From positions 1,550,001-1,614,000 of the forward strand of contig LN554846.1 of the NCBI GenBank assembly GCA_000953695.1: a stretch of DNA of 64,000 bases, written 5' to 3'. The translations under genes and the position numbers were made by a program. Every line of letters begins with the position of its first letter. Within the stretch, counting starts at the first letter, position 1. The notes beneath the pieces were generated by a model, which was not told where the DNA came from, ran no database searches, and saw nothing but the letters and a program-made list of their open reading frames with translations. Origin of the DNA: Aliivibrio wodanis (GTDB lineage Bacteria > Pseudomonadota > Gammaproteobacteria > Enterobacterales > Vibrionaceae). This document shows positions 27,988 through 38,283 of the stretch, in pieces.

Positions 27988-29781
27988 ATGAGCCACATTT
28001 CTTCATCTACAATTAACTGGAATTGGTTATTAAGGCAAGCAAAAAACTATAAAAGTCGGTTAATCGTGGCAAACCTTATTGCTATTCTCGCTACGCTTAT
28101 TAGTGTTCCCATCCCATTATTAATGCCATTAATGGTTGATGAAGTGCTGTTAAACAAACCTGCAACAGGAATTGAGCTGCTTAACACTCTTTTACCTGAC
28201 GCTTGGCAATCCCCTATTGGCTATATTTTTCTTGTACTTGTATTAGTCATTCTAATGCGTGTCGTTAGTCAAATACTCAATATCTATCAAGGTCGCCAAT
28301 TTAGCTTAGTATCTAAAACCATCACTTATCAAATTCGATTGCAGCTTCTTGATAAATTGAGTCGTATTAGTATGAAAGAATACGAATCTCGTGGTAGCGG
28401 TGGCATTAATTCACACATAATTACAGACATAGATACCATTGATAAGTTCCTTGGCCCTACATTAAGTCGCTTTATTGTGTCTTTCTTAACCGTTATTGGT
28501 ACTGCAGGTGTCTTATTATGGATCAATTGGCAATTGGGCTTATTTATTTTGCTGGTTAACCCTATTGTTATCTATTTTTCACGCAAACTTGGTAACCGTG
28601 TTAAAGATCTTAAACGTAAAGAGAACCAGTCTTATGAACGCTTCCAAACTCGATTAATCGAAACTCTTGATGGTATCTATCAATTACGTGCAGCAAATCG
28701 TGAACGTGTTTTTTTAGAACAACTCAAACATCAAGCTGATGAGATAAGACACAGTGCAGACCAATTTTCTTGGCAATCAGAAGCCGCTGGTCGTCTCTCC
28801 TTCCTTCTCTTTTTGCTCGGATTTGAACTATTTCGCGCAGCAGCAATGATCATGGTATTGCTTAGTGATTTAAGTATTGGTCAAATGTTCGCGATCTTCA
28901 GTTACTTATGGGTAATGCTTTCACCTATTCAAGAATTACTTAGTATTCAGTTTTCTTGGTATGGTGCTTCTGCTGCTTTAAAACGTATCAACACCTTGCT
29001 GCATATTGATGAAGAACCAAAGATTGAATCAAACATTGACCCTTTCCATGTATCTCCCTCAACTGAAATAACCATTAACAATTTAAATTTTAGCTATAAC
29101 AACGAAGTTCAGGTGTTAAATGACTTATCTTTAACTATTAAAGCAGGCGAAAAAGTCGCTCTTGTAGGGGCTAGTGGTGGAGGGAAATCGACTCTAATTC
29201 AATTATTATTAGGTTTATATCAGCCTAGTGATGGGCACATACTCTTTAATGGTCATGATACGAAAAAGATTGGCTTTGAAAAAATACGCGATCAAATCTC
29301 TGTTGTATTACAACAACCTATACTATTCAATGACACATTAAGGCATAATCTGACACTGGGAATGGATTACTCAGATGACCTGTTATGGAACGCACTTAAT
29401 GTCGCTCAACTGCAAGATGTAGTAAAGCAACTTACAGATGGCCTTGATACCCAAATTGGTCGTCAAGGTGTGAAACTTTCTGGTGGACAGAGACAACGAT
29501 TAGCCATCGCAAGAATGGTGCTAACCGACCCAAAATTTGTTATTTTAGATGAAGCAACATCGGCATTAGATACTGCGACAGAAGCAGCACTGCATATTGC
29601 ACTAAGTGATTTCCTTGTTGGACGAACCACTTTAATTGTGGCGCATCGTTTAAGCGCAGTGAAACAAGCCGATACTATTTATGTTTTAGATGATGGCAAG
29701 GTGTCTCAATCTGGCACGCACCATGAACTGGTTACACAGCAAGGACTGTATCAAACTCTGTATGGATCAATTCAAAGTTAA
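27988..29781 (+). CDS. ABC exporter, fused membrane and ATPase domains
   Basis: 597 residues from ATG 27988, which begins MSHISSSTINWNWLLRQAKN; the frame is open further upstream, but that extension looks non-coding and overlaps msrC. Residues 25-330 form a six-helix exporter domain (LIAILATLISVPIPLLMPLMV, GYIFLVLVLVILM, LFILLVNPIVIYF). The ATPase has Walker A GASGGGKST, signature LSGGQRQRLAIARM, Walker B FVILDEATSALD and H-loop IVAHRL. It is of the MsbA/lipid-drug half-transporter type and would act as a homodimer in the inner membrane. It precedes letA by 17 bp, so it appears cotranscribed with a lipid-transport pair, unlike E. coli. Confidence 0.88.
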   Translation: MSHISSSTINWNWLLRQAKNYKSRLIVANLIAILATLISVPIPLLMPLMVDEVLLNKPATGIELLNTLLPDAWQSPIGYIFLVLVLVILMRVVSQILNIYQGRQFSLVSKTITYQIRLQLLDKLSRISMKEYESRGSGGINSHIITDIDTIDKFLGPTLSRFIVSFLTVIGTAGVLLWINWQLGLFILLVNPIVIYFSRKLGNRVKDLKRKENQSYERFQTRLIETLDGIYQLRAANRERVFLEQLKHQADEIRHSADQFSWQSEAAGRLSFLLFLLGFELFRAAAMIMVLLSDLSIGQMFAIFSYLWVMLSPIQELLSIQFSWYGASAALKRINTLLHIDEEPKIESNIDPFHVSPSTEITINNLNFSYNNEVQVLNDLSLTIKAGEKVALVGASGGGKSTLIQLLLGLYQPSDGHILFNGHDTKKIGFEKIRDQISVVLQQPILFNDTLRHNLTLGMDYSDDLLWNALNVAQLQDVVKQLTDGLDTQIGRQGVKLSGGQRQRLAIARMVLTDPKFVILDEATSALDTATEAALHIALSDFLVGRTTLIVAHRLSAVKQADTIYVLDDGKVSQSGTHHELVTQQGLYQTLYGSIQS

Positions 29782-29798
29782 TCAATTAAGGAGCAACC

Positions 29799-31025
29799 AT
29801 GGAAGACGCTAAATTTCGTCGCTGCCATGGCTGTGATCTGATCGTAAAAGTAGCGATAGTTGCAAAAAAGCAAAATGCTCACTGTCCTCGCTGTAATACG
29901 CAGCTGTATCGTGGTAACCGTATTTCATTAAATAGTGATTTAGCCATTGCTATTGCTGCACTATTGCTATTTATTCCTTCACATTTTTTTCCATTGATAA
30001 CCATTAAACTCTTTGGTGTCATGATCCCTGCTACCTTGCCTTCAGGTAGCATAACGTTAATGGGCGAAGGCTTTTTCATGCTTGGACTGTTGATTTTATT
30101 CTGCAGCTCTATTGTGCCCTTCATTATCTGTAGTTCCGTTGTCACGGCACATTTAGCATTAAGAAAGAAATGGTTTCGCTTATTTAAACTCAGCATTACA
30201 ATCATTCAACATTTGAAAGATTGGCTAATGCTCGATGTATTTTTAGTTAGTTTTGCCATTGCATGCTTTAAAGTACAAGATCACGCTGACATCTTTGTCG
30301 GCTCAGGCTTATATGGCTTGGTTCTCCTACTCTTTGTTACTTCTTTATTGCTCACTCATGTTAGTGCAAGGCGTTACTGGAGAGCTTGGCAAAGAAAACA
30401 CCAACAGCATATTGAAGCACCTATTTTTGAGCCTGAATTATCAGTACACTGTGAGCATTGCCACTTTACTCAACAAAAAGGCCACCATTGCATTCGCTGT
30501 CACTCTGTCATACATCCAAGAAAGCCAAATTCAATACAAAAAACATGGGCATACCTACTCACCGCTACTGTTTTTATTATCCCTGCTAATATTATGTCTA
30601 TTTCTATTTTATTAACTAACGGTAAACGTCTAGAAGACACTATTTTTTCTGGTGTTGCAGGATTAATTCGAACTGATATGCACGGGATTGCGATTATCAT
30701 TTTTGTAGCAAGTATTATAGTTCCAGTTGGTAAGATTCTAGGGTTGGGTTACTTATTACTGTGCGTTCAATACAAACGTAGCGTGTTTCATCGTCAGAGA
30801 ATGTCGATATACACTGCGGTAAAATGGATAGGAAAATGGTCTGTAATGGATTTGTTTGTTATTTCCATTATGATGACACTGATTGACCGCGGACAAATTT
30901 TAGATTTTACTCCCGGCCTTGGTGCCGTTGCCTTTGCCTTAGTTGTGGTTTTTACCATGCTGGCTGCTGAAAGTTTCGATTCTCGTCTGATTTGGGATAA
31001 TTATGAGCGAACCAAAAAATCTTGA
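29799..31025 (+). CDS. letA: Lipid-transport membrane protein LetA (PqiA/YebS family)
   Basis: 408 residues with two PqiA-type halves. Each half starts with zinc-ribbon-like Cys pairs: CHGCDLIVK with CPRC near the N-terminus, and CEHCHFTQ with CIRC near residue 225. Each is followed by four hydrophobic spans. LetA partners the periplasm-spanning MCE protein LetB in moving lipids between inner and outer membranes. GGAG precedes the start. It follows the ABC gene by 17 bp and overlaps letB by 23 bp. The E. coli location (msrC-letA-letB-rsmF) supports LetA rather than PqiA. Confidence 0.9.
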   Translation: MEDAKFRRCHGCDLIVKVAIVAKKQNAHCPRCNTQLYRGNRISLNSDLAIAIAALLLFIPSHFFPLITIKLFGVMIPATLPSGSITLMGEGFFMLGLLILFCSSIVPFIICSSVVTAHLALRKKWFRLFKLSITIIQHLKDWLMLDVFLVSFAIACFKVQDHADIFVGSGLYGLVLLLFVTSLLLTHVSARRYWRAWQRKHQQHIEAPIFEPELSVHCEHCHFTQQKGHHCIRCHSVIHPRKPNSIQKTWAYLLTATVFIIPANIMSISILLTNGKRLEDTIFSGVAGLIRTDMHGIAIIIFVASIIVPVGKILGLGYLLLCVQYKRSVFHRQRMSIYTAVKWIGKWSVMDLFVISIMMTLIDRGQILDFTPGLGAVAFALVVVFTMLAAESFDSRLIWDNYERTKKS

Positions 31026-33639
31026 TTCATCTATTGAACAAGTAAACATAAAAAATGAGCGAGGGATATCTCCGCTATGGGCCCTGCCTTTCTTAGCACT
31101 TTGCTTAGGTGGGTGGCTTGTTTATTCTGCTTTAATGGAAGCAGGTGAACGTGTACAGATCTACTTTGACGATGCACAAGGATTGATTGCAGGTCGAACT
31201 ACAATTAGATATCAAGGTCTTGAAGTTGGTATGATTAAAAATATTACCCTCTCAAAGGATCTTTCTAATATATATGTTGATGCTGATATTTATCCTGAAG
31301 CTACCGATCTTTTAAGAGAAAACACTCAATTTTGGCTTGTTAAGCCTCAAGCATCTCTAACTGGGATCTCAGGTTTAGACGCCCTTGTTTCTGGTAACTA
31401 TATTGCGATATTACCTGGTTCTGGTGAGGTAAAGACAACCTTTACTGCCCTTGCAAACTCTCCAGCAATTCAACCTGACCCTACAGGGTTAAGCGTCACT
31501 CTACGCTCGAAAGATTTAGGTTCAATCTCTGTCGGTTCAAAAATTTACTATAAAAAAATCCCTATCGGTGAAGTTTATAATTTTAAGTTAGACCATGAAA
31601 CCGATAAAGTACGAATTAAAGCACTCATTCAAGAACAATATGCACATTTAATTACCTCTAAAAGTCGTTTTTGGAACGCCAGTGGTGTTGGTGCAAGCAT
31701 TGGTTTTAATGGTGTCGATGTCCAATTTGAAAGCTTATCTGCACTTATTGGTGGTGCAATTGCTGTTGACTCCCCTGACGATGGTGAAGCCATCGAAAAT
31801 GGAAAAGAGTTTCGTTTATATAACAACATTAAAACAGCGGGTCGTGGTATCCCAATTAAAATTACCCTACCAGATAACAACCAAATCAGCCCTAACGGTT
31901 CAGCTATAATGTATCGCGGGCTTGAAATAGGCCAAATAAACAGTTTAAAGCTGTCTGACGACAAAAAAGACATCATTGCTTCAGCAACCGTAGAGCCTGC
32001 ATTTACTGATTATTTAAATGACGGCTCTCGCTTTATATTGGAAGAAGCAAAACTAGGATTATCTGGTGTTGAGAATATCGGTAACCTTGTTCGTGGTAAC
32101 TTTCTTACATTGTTACCTGGTAACGGAGAAAAATCTCGTACCTTTACTGCAATTCGCAAACCAGAACTTCTTAAACTCGACTCTAAAGCCTTAACTTTTT
32201 CTCTATATGCAGATCGTTCATTTGGTTTAATGTCCGGCACCACTATTTTATATAAAGGCATAAAAGTCGGTTCTATTACTCACGTCGCTTTGGTTAATGA
32301 CAGAATAAAATTTGATGCCATGATCTTAGAGGAATACAAACACCTCATTAAATCAAAAAATAAATTCTTTGTCTCTGGTAGTGTTTCCGCCGAGTTTACT
32401 GACTCTGGAGTGAGTATTGATGTACCTCCAACCCAATCATTAATCTCTGGGTCTATAAGTTTTACCAGTGAAGGTAAAGGTTATAAACAAAAGAGCTATA
32501 CTCTATTTAAAAATGGATCTTTAGCTGAACTAGCACAATTTAAGACAGAAAAAAGCACGGAATTGACACTCTTTAGCCCCGAGCTGCCTCCTATCACTAA
32601 AAATAGTCCTATTCTTTACCGTAACCTTGTTGTAGGAAAAATTACTAATTTTAGTCTGGGTAATGATGGCGTTAATATTAAAGTAAATATTGAGAAACAA
32701 TACGCACACTTAATTCAAAAAAACACAGTATTTTGGAACTATTCTGGGGTTAATGTGGAAGCTAGTTTAAGTGGCCTTAATATTCAAGCTGCCCCTTTAA
32801 TGTCAATGATCCGTGGTGGTATTGGTTTTGATAATATACAAGGTGTTGAGAATAAATTAGGCAAAAAGTGGAAGCTTTACTCTACTCTGTCTGAGGCTCA
32901 AGAATTTGGAAAAATCATCTCCTTTACCGCAAAAGACAGCAGTGCTGTTTCTAAAGGAACCTTAATAAAATACCGCGGTGTAGCCGTTGGTGAAATCAGT
33001 AAAATCTCACCAAACTTTAAGAAAAACAATGTCAACATCCAAGCTCGTGTTTACCCTGAGTACATAGACCAGATTGCGGTATCAAACAGCCATTTCTGGA
33101 TAGTAAAACCAAGTATTGGGCTATCCGGAGCTGAAAACCTAGATACCTTGCTGGGAAGTTATATCCAAGTAACCCCAGGTTCTGGCAACAGTAAAACACA
33201 ATTTGTTTTATCTGAACAACCACAAGGGAATACTTTAATCACCTACACTCTTGAGTCAATGACTCGTGGCTCAGTAAAAGTCGGAACACCTCTTTTATTC
33301 AGAGAGATGGAAGTGGGTGAAGTCATTGACGTTCGATTAGGTGATTTATCTGACCGTGTGATATTTACTATTGGCATCGAACCTGACTTTAGCTATTTGA
33401 TCCGTGATAATACGATGTTCTGGAATGTATCGGGCGTTAATATGTCAATTGGCTTAAGTGGAGCCAAAGTACAAGCTGGCACTGTTGATAGTATATTACG
33501 AGGTGGGATTGCTTTTGCAACACCTGACGACACTGCACTTATGCCACAGGCCAAAGCAAATAAATCGTACTTATTACATAAAGCACCTGAAGAAGATTGG
33601 GTTTTATGGAACGCAGCAATACCTAATCCAAATAAATAA
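31003..33639 (+). CDS. letB: MCE-domain lipid tunnel protein LetB (YebT)
   Basis: 878 residues; E. coli LetB is 877. One N-terminal membrane anchor (LWALPFLALCLGGWLVYSAL) is followed by seven tandem MCE domains, seen as repeated units of the type VQIYFDDAQGLIAGRTTIRYQG, IKITLPDNNQISPNGSAIMYRG, LSFSLYADRSFGLMSGTTILYKG and so on, each closing with an LLPGSG- or GGIAF-like loop. Hexamers of LetB stack MCE rings into a tube across the periplasm. The gene overlaps letA by 23 bp and is followed by a terminator. Confidence 0.95.
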   Translation: MSEPKNLDSSIEQVNIKNERGISPLWALPFLALCLGGWLVYSALMEAGERVQIYFDDAQGLIAGRTTIRYQGLEVGMIKNITLSKDLSNIYVDADIYPEATDLLRENTQFWLVKPQASLTGISGLDALVSGNYIAILPGSGEVKTTFTALANSPAIQPDPTGLSVTLRSKDLGSISVGSKIYYKKIPIGEVYNFKLDHETDKVRIKALIQEQYAHLITSKSRFWNASGVGASIGFNGVDVQFESLSALIGGAIAVDSPDDGEAIENGKEFRLYNNIKTAGRGIPIKITLPDNNQISPNGSAIMYRGLEIGQINSLKLSDDKKDIIASATVEPAFTDYLNDGSRFILEEAKLGLSGVENIGNLVRGNFLTLLPGNGEKSRTFTAIRKPELLKLDSKALTFSLYADRSFGLMSGTTILYKGIKVGSITHVALVNDRIKFDAMILEEYKHLIKSKNKFFVSGSVSAEFTDSGVSIDVPPTQSLISGSISFTSEGKGYKQKSYTLFKNGSLAELAQFKTEKSTELTLFSPELPPITKNSPILYRNLVVGKITNFSLGNDGVNIKVNIEKQYAHLIQKNTVFWNYSGVNVEASLSGLNIQAAPLMSMIRGGIGFDNIQGVENKLGKKWKLYSTLSEAQEFGKIISFTAKDSSAVSKGTLIKYRGVAVGEISKISPNFKKNNVNIQARVYPEYIDQIAVSNSHFWIVKPSIGLSGAENLDTLLGSYIQVTPGSGNSKTQFVLSEQPQGNTLITYTLESMTRGSVKVGTPLLFREMEVGEVIDVRLGDLSDRVIFTIGIEPDFSYLIRDNTMFWNVSGVNMSIGLSGAKVQAGTVDSILRGGIAFATPDDTALMPQAKANKSYLLHKAPEEDWVLWNAAIPNPNK

Positions 33640-33678
33640 CTCTGTGGTTAGGCGTTGTAGTTAAGAACAATAAGAGTG

Positions 33679-33710
33679 AAAGCAGTCGGTAAAATGGCTG
33701 CTTTTAATTA
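33679..33710 (+). terminator. Rho-independent terminator of the ABC-letA-letB operon
   Basis: Stem AAAGCAG / CTGCTTT then TTAATTAT, 40 bp past the letB stop. Confidence 0.6.
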
Positions 33711-33736
33711 TAATGGCTAGCAAACCATGTTTACTC

Positions 33737-33755
33737 ATACCAATGCAATTAATTA
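33737..33755 (+). repeat. Dispersed 19-bp repeat, copy 1
   Basis: ATACCAATGCAATTAATTA differs at one base from ATACCAATGCAGTTAATTA at 54372-54390. Intergenic, downstream of letB and of the REC-EAL gene. Confidence 0.45.
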
Positions 33756-33791
33756 TCTAATCATTATGACTCAAATTAGTATCATATATAT

Positions 33792-35999
33792 TTAAAGTGC
33801 TTTTTTTAATATCTCCTCTATTGGCTGAGGTCGAAAGTAAAAAAAACCTTGAATTACATCGACATCATAGTGTTTTAAAATATCAATTTGCTCCTGAGTT
33901 TCAACGCCCTCAAGCACCACCTTCTTATTTAAATCATTGCAGATTTGCAGCATACCCTTTAGCAAAACCAATGAATCTTTATCTTCAGTTATATTACTAA
34001 TAAACGCTCGATCTATCTTTATCACATCCAATGGTAGCTTAATTAGATAAGCTAACGAGGAATACCCAGCACCAAAATCGTCCATACACAATACAAAACC
34101 TATCTCTTTCAAACCATTTAAGTGTTGAATGGCCATATCCTTACGTACTAACGCATTTTCTGTGATCTCTAATTCAATATTAGTAATATCCGCGTTTTCT
34201 TCTTTTATTACAGTTTTTATATCCTCAATAAAATCATGATGGTGTAAAGAGTTCGCCGAAATATTTACTGAAATAGGTTTATTTATTTGTGGGTATTTCT
34301 TTATGATATTTACAGCGCTTCTAAATACATACATATCAAGATCAAAATACAACCCTGCTTGCTCTACAATCGGAATAAATGCATTTGGAGGAATAACCCC
34401 TTTTTCTGGATGCTGCCAACGTATTAATGCTTCATAACCAACCACCGCTCCTGTCGACATTGATACTTTAGGTTGTAGCATTAGAAATAATTCTTCTTTC
34501 ATCATGGCATGACGAAATTCAGCTAGCACAGTACGCCGACTCTCAGTGTCCTTTTCAAATTGAGGCTCAAAGGCTTGCGCCATGCCTCGCTTGCTCTCTT
34601 TTGCAACTTTTAACGCCATTTTTGCATGCCGAAAAAGCAATTCAATATTAAATTCTTCCTTAATCGCGACATGAGCTTCCCCCAAAGAGACACCTAATCG
34701 CATCGAGTTTTCATTCAAAACAAAAGGTCTCGAACAGGCATGAACTAAACTTTTTAAGGAGAGCTGAGAATCCGCAACTAACACCGCAAACACATCTGAA
34801 TGCAAGCGAGCTATCATCGCCTGTTTATGAAATATTCGTTTTAAAATTGAGGACATAGCAACAAGTACATTATTTCCAAAATCAAAACCAAGGCTATCTG
34901 TAATATCATGAAAATAATCAATATCTATAACATATAAACTGATTGTATCCTTTGCCTGTTTCTCAATGGTATTTGAGAACTGAACTAAACCACCACGATT
35001 ATATAAGTCAGTAACTGAATCATAATATGCAGAACGATTTAAGTGACTGAAAAATTTTGCATTTTCTAACCCTAAAGCAATGTTCAAGCAAAATACCTGT
35101 AAAAGTTCTTCATCAACATCAGATAAATTTAACCCACCCTCAATAACCACCACTCCTTGCCATTGAGAAGGCGTACTTAAATAAAGTGCTGAAAAGTTTT
35201 TTTCTAGAACATGACTTTTAATTGTCAGTGCTTTTTGGGCTATACCTGAAGCAGTATCGTTTGAATACTCATAAATATCTTTACCATACATACTGTTATA
35301 GCCTTGAGTCGTAGCTACAACTAAAAAGGCATTATTTTTCTTATCCTCAAAATCATTTGGCCCCTTCAATGGCCGTTGTGAGACACAAAAAATACCTTGC
35401 GATGATAGATGAAATAATGCATTAATTTGCTGTAAAACACCTTTAGCAAATTCATTAATTGAGCGTTCTTTCATTAACTCAGAAGAAGCATTGATGACAT
35501 TTTTCAAGCCTTCCTTACTTTCTTCTAGGGCTTGTAAGTGATTATAAGATCGTATTGCGGTTGACAGTGACGTTAAGAGTTTATCTCGAGTAAGTTCACT
35601 TTTGGTTTTATAATCATTGATTTCATATTTTGAAATAATATCTTCTTCTGGGGCGTAACCTGGTTGTCCTGTCCGCAGAATGATTTGTAAATTCGTTTGC
35701 TTTAATTCTTTACGAATCCGCTGTGTTAATAATAAACCTGAATCAGACTCTTCCATCACAACATCAAGTAACACTACGGCACAATCTGGATTATTCTTTA
35801 ATAATTCAAAGCCTTCTTGTCCTGAATAAGCACTGATAAACTCAAGATTTTTACTCTGAATTTTAGTGTTAGATAATGCTAGTTTAGTCACATCATGAAC
35901 TGAGCTTTCATCATCGATAATAGCTATCTTCCAGCAATGCTCTGTTTTCTCTTCTTTTTCACTAATGTCATCCACTAAATTCAAGATAAAATCACTCAT
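33792..35999 (-). CDS. Response regulator with REC, sensory middle, degenerate GGDEF and EAL domains
   Basis: 735 residues, no membrane segment. The receiver (about 20-150) has IIDDES and the phospho-acceptor Asp in VVLLDVVM. A DUF3369-like sensory region follows (about 170-310). The GGDEF domain is degenerate: the active motif reads HSDVF in ARLHSDVFAVL, so no cyclase activity is expected. The EAL domain keeps YEALIRWQHP, ELEITENAL, DDFGAGYSSL and KIDRAFI, so c-di-GMP phosphodiesterase activity is likely. Its start overlaps the sensor kinase stop by 8 bp, making the two a two-component pair that should couple an envelope signal to c-di-GMP breakdown. Confidence 0.9.
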   Translation of the reverse strand: MSDFILNLVDDISEKEEKTEHCWKIAIIDDESSVHDVTKLALSNTKIQSKNLEFISAYSGQEGFELLKNNPDCAVVLLDVVMEESDSGLLLTQRIRKELKQTNLQIILRTGQPGYAPEEDIISKYEINDYKTKSELTRDKLLTSLSTAIRSYNHLQALEESKEGLKNVINASSELMKERSINEFAKGVLQQINALFHLSSQGIFCVSQRPLKGPNDFEDKKNNAFLVVATTQGYNSMYGKDIYEYSNDTASGIAQKALTIKSHVLEKNFSALYLSTPSQWQGVVVIEGGLNLSDVDEELLQVFCLNIALGLENAKFFSHLNRSAYYDSVTDLYNRGGLVQFSNTIEKQAKDTISLYVIDIDYFHDITDSLGFDFGNNVLVAMSSILKRIFHKQAMIARLHSDVFAVLVADSQLSLKSLVHACSRPFVLNENSMRLGVSLGEAHVAIKEEFNIELLFRHAKMALKVAKESKRGMAQAFEPQFEKDTESRRTVLAEFRHAMMKEELFLMLQPKVSMSTGAVVGYEALIRWQHPEKGVIPPNAFIPIVEQAGLYFDLDMYVFRSAVNIIKKYPQINKPISVNISANSLHHHDFIEDIKTVIKEENADITNIELEITENALVRKDMAIQHLNGLKEIGFVLCMDDFGAGYSSLAYLIKLPLDVIKIDRAFISNITEDKDSLVLLKGMLQICNDLNKKVVLEGVETQEQIDILKHYDVDVIQGFFYFRPQPIEEILKKAL

Positions 36000-38022
36000 A
36001 GGTATTTTCCTTCTGTTGTGGCGTTATTAACGGTAATTTTAATTCAAAAGTAGTGCCTATACGGCTTTCAACACTAATCTCCCCACCCATTAAATTAGTC
36101 ACTATGCTATGAACAATGTTTAACCCTAAACCTGACCCCCCTCGTCCTAATTTTGTCGTAAAGAAGGGATCAAAAAGTTTCTTAATATTTTTATCTTCAA
36201 CACCATTGCCATTATCACTAAAAAGTAATTTCACTTCATTACCAATGAGGTCAAAGCGTATTTGAATTTCCCCACTATCTTTCCCTTCAAACCCATGCAA
36301 CATCGCGTTATTAAATAAATTAGTAATAACTTGTCCTAATGGGCCGGGGAAACTATCAAGAGTAATATCTTTAGATCCTTTGATTGAATATTTAATATTA
36401 GTTCGTTTTATTTTATGATGCAGAGTTTGCGCAATCTCATTAAGGGTTTCATACAAGTTGAACTCACGACGTTTATTACTCGTTTGATCTACGGCAACCT
36501 GTTTAAAACTATGAATTAACTGAGCAGCATGCTGAAGGGAATTCTCTAAAAGCTCAAGAGAACGCATTGATTCAACTTCAAAAGTCTCTAATTTAGAACG
36601 ATTTAATACCCCACTTTTTACCTCTTCTAAAAAGTCCGTTAAATTCGATGTTAAGGTACTCGCCATTGTGACACTTACCCCTAGGGGTGTATTTACTTCA
36701 TGCGCTACCCCCGCGACCAATGTACCTAAAGATGCCATTTTCTCTGTTGCGATTAATTTAGTCTGAGTTTCTTGTAATTGTTGAAAAGACTGAGTTGCAT
36801 TATCTCGCTCAACTAACAGCTCTGATTGAATTTTTTGTTCATTGCTCCTTAACTCATCAAGCTCTGCTAACTCTGTTTGGAATAGCTGCAAATTAGACAA
36901 GATATCTGTTAGCTCATCATTACGGTTAAAAGAGGTTAATTCAAAGTCTCTTTCGCCACGACGCAACCTTTCGATAGTCATTGTTACTTCTGCCAATGGG
37001 TTAAAAATAGTACGACGAGTAATAACAATCATACTTACCACTAAGCTAATAATAAGCAACGTTGAAACCAATAAAATTAAAGAGATGTTGCTTGAAATTC
37101 GCGATAAATCGTCCATTGATTTAATCGCCTCTTTTCGAGCGTTTCCTGACAGATTATCTAATATTTTTTCTGCTTCATTAAATATTTGATGTTCTAAATC
37201 ATCAATAGCCTTGGTAGCAGAGATTTTATTTTGAGTTTGATAATGTTCAAATATATTTGTTCCTCCAGCCTTTAACTCATTAAACAACCTTTCAATTTCA
37301 TTAATATGAATAATTTCTTGCGGTTTTTGTTCTAGCGGTTTGAGCTGAGCTAGATAAGTTTCGAATTGTAAAGCATTAGCAAAGAACTCACGTTTTGCAC
37401 TAGCATCAGCTAATACAAAACGGTTTAAGTCCGCTAGCATATCTCCAGCCTCATCTGTTAATTCAAGATAAAACCTTACTCCAGGTAAATCATCATTAAT
37501 AACGTCTTGAGGATTATTTGTAGACCCTACATCTGAGATTTCTTCTTCTTTCATTTGATCTAACAATGCCTCTAAAGGCATACCTACATTCTTTAGAAGA
37601 TCATCAATTTGTTTGGCTGCTCTTCTTTCTTTTGAAGGGAAATAAACCTCAAAAACTTGTGAAATCGCTTTCTGCTTATGCCCTTCAACTAAGCGAACAA
37701 CACGTTCGAGTGTATTTTGTTCTTTTATATCTTTAGGAATTAAATTACGAAATCGAACTAACTCTGCATAATTATTAAAATACTCTTGCTGCTCTTCCTC
37801 TTCACCTAACAAATACTCTAATAAATTGGAGTTCATATCACCTAATTCTTCTAGCATTGCTAATGAATTAAGTGCCTCAGGCAAATCATAATCAGCTACT
37901 TGCTCAGTAGCAGTATTAATTTTAGAGCTTAAATAAATAACCGTAAAAGAGAAAATCAAGATAACTATCGAAATGAAACCAAGAATAAGATTGATCCTTG
38001 AAGATATTGACTGCCGTTTCAT
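35992..38022 (-). CDS. Membrane sensor histidine kinase partner of the REC-EAL regulator
   Basis: 676 residues from ATG 38022, which has GGAG upstream; an in-frame TTG 15 bases earlier is less likely. TM1 is LGFISIVILIFSFTVIYLSS, followed by a largely helical periplasmic sensor of about 290 residues and TM2 (ISLILLVSTLLIISLVVSMIVI). Then come a HAMP segment (TIFNPLAEVTMTIERLRRGE), a coiled coil, the kinase H-box with phospho-accepting His (AGVAHEVNTPLG), and ATPase motifs NLFNNAMLHG, DNGNGV, FDPFFTTK and GGSGLGLNI. The signal is unknown. It lacks its own receiver, so the downstream REC-EAL protein is its obvious target. Confidence 0.92.
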   Translation of the reverse strand: MKRQSISSRINLILGFISIVILIFSFTVIYLSSKINTATEQVADYDLPEALNSLAMLEELGDMNSNLLEYLLGEEEEQQEYFNNYAELVRFRNLIPKDIKEQNTLERVVRLVEGHKQKAISQVFEVYFPSKERRAAKQIDDLLKNVGMPLEALLDQMKEEEISDVGSTNNPQDVINDDLPGVRFYLELTDEAGDMLADLNRFVLADASAKREFFANALQFETYLAQLKPLEQKPQEIIHINEIERLFNELKAGGTNIFEHYQTQNKISATKAIDDLEHQIFNEAEKILDNLSGNARKEAIKSMDDLSRISSNISLILLVSTLLIISLVVSMIVITRRTIFNPLAEVTMTIERLRRGERDFELTSFNRNDELTDILSNLQLFQTELAELDELRSNEQKIQSELLVERDNATQSFQQLQETQTKLIATEKMASLGTLVAGVAHEVNTPLGVSVTMASTLTSNLTDFLEEVKSGVLNRSKLETFEVESMRSLELLENSLQHAAQLIHSFKQVAVDQTSNKRREFNLYETLNEIAQTLHHKIKRTNIKYSIKGSKDITLDSFPGPLGQVITNLFNNAMLHGFEGKDSGEIQIRFDLIGNEVKLLFSDNGNGVEDKNIKKLFDPFFTTKLGRGGSGLGLNIVHSIVTNLMGGEISVESRIGTTFELKLPLITPQQKENTYE

Positions 38023-38283
38023 AGTAAAAAACTCCAATATTACTAAATGTTATAAAATCAATGATAATACTGATATAAACATATAAAAGTTTAGTTGAAG
38101 CTTTAAGGATTGCGAGAAATCATCATAATTTACACTTTACACAGTGAAGTAACATGGATAAGCAAGGTCAACAGTATTTATAAAAAAGTGAACTCGTTCT
38201 CCTACAGAGCCCAATTCCGTTTAGACAATACAAAGATTTACGTTTACACTTCCTGCCATAACATCACCCTATGAGATTCATCC

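Noticed and set aside
29799-33639. pqiA-pqiB identity for the PqiA-like and MCE genes
   Set aside because: The second protein has seven MCE units and 878 residues, and the neighbours are msrC and rsmF, which fits letA-letB (yebS-yebT) rather than pqiAB.
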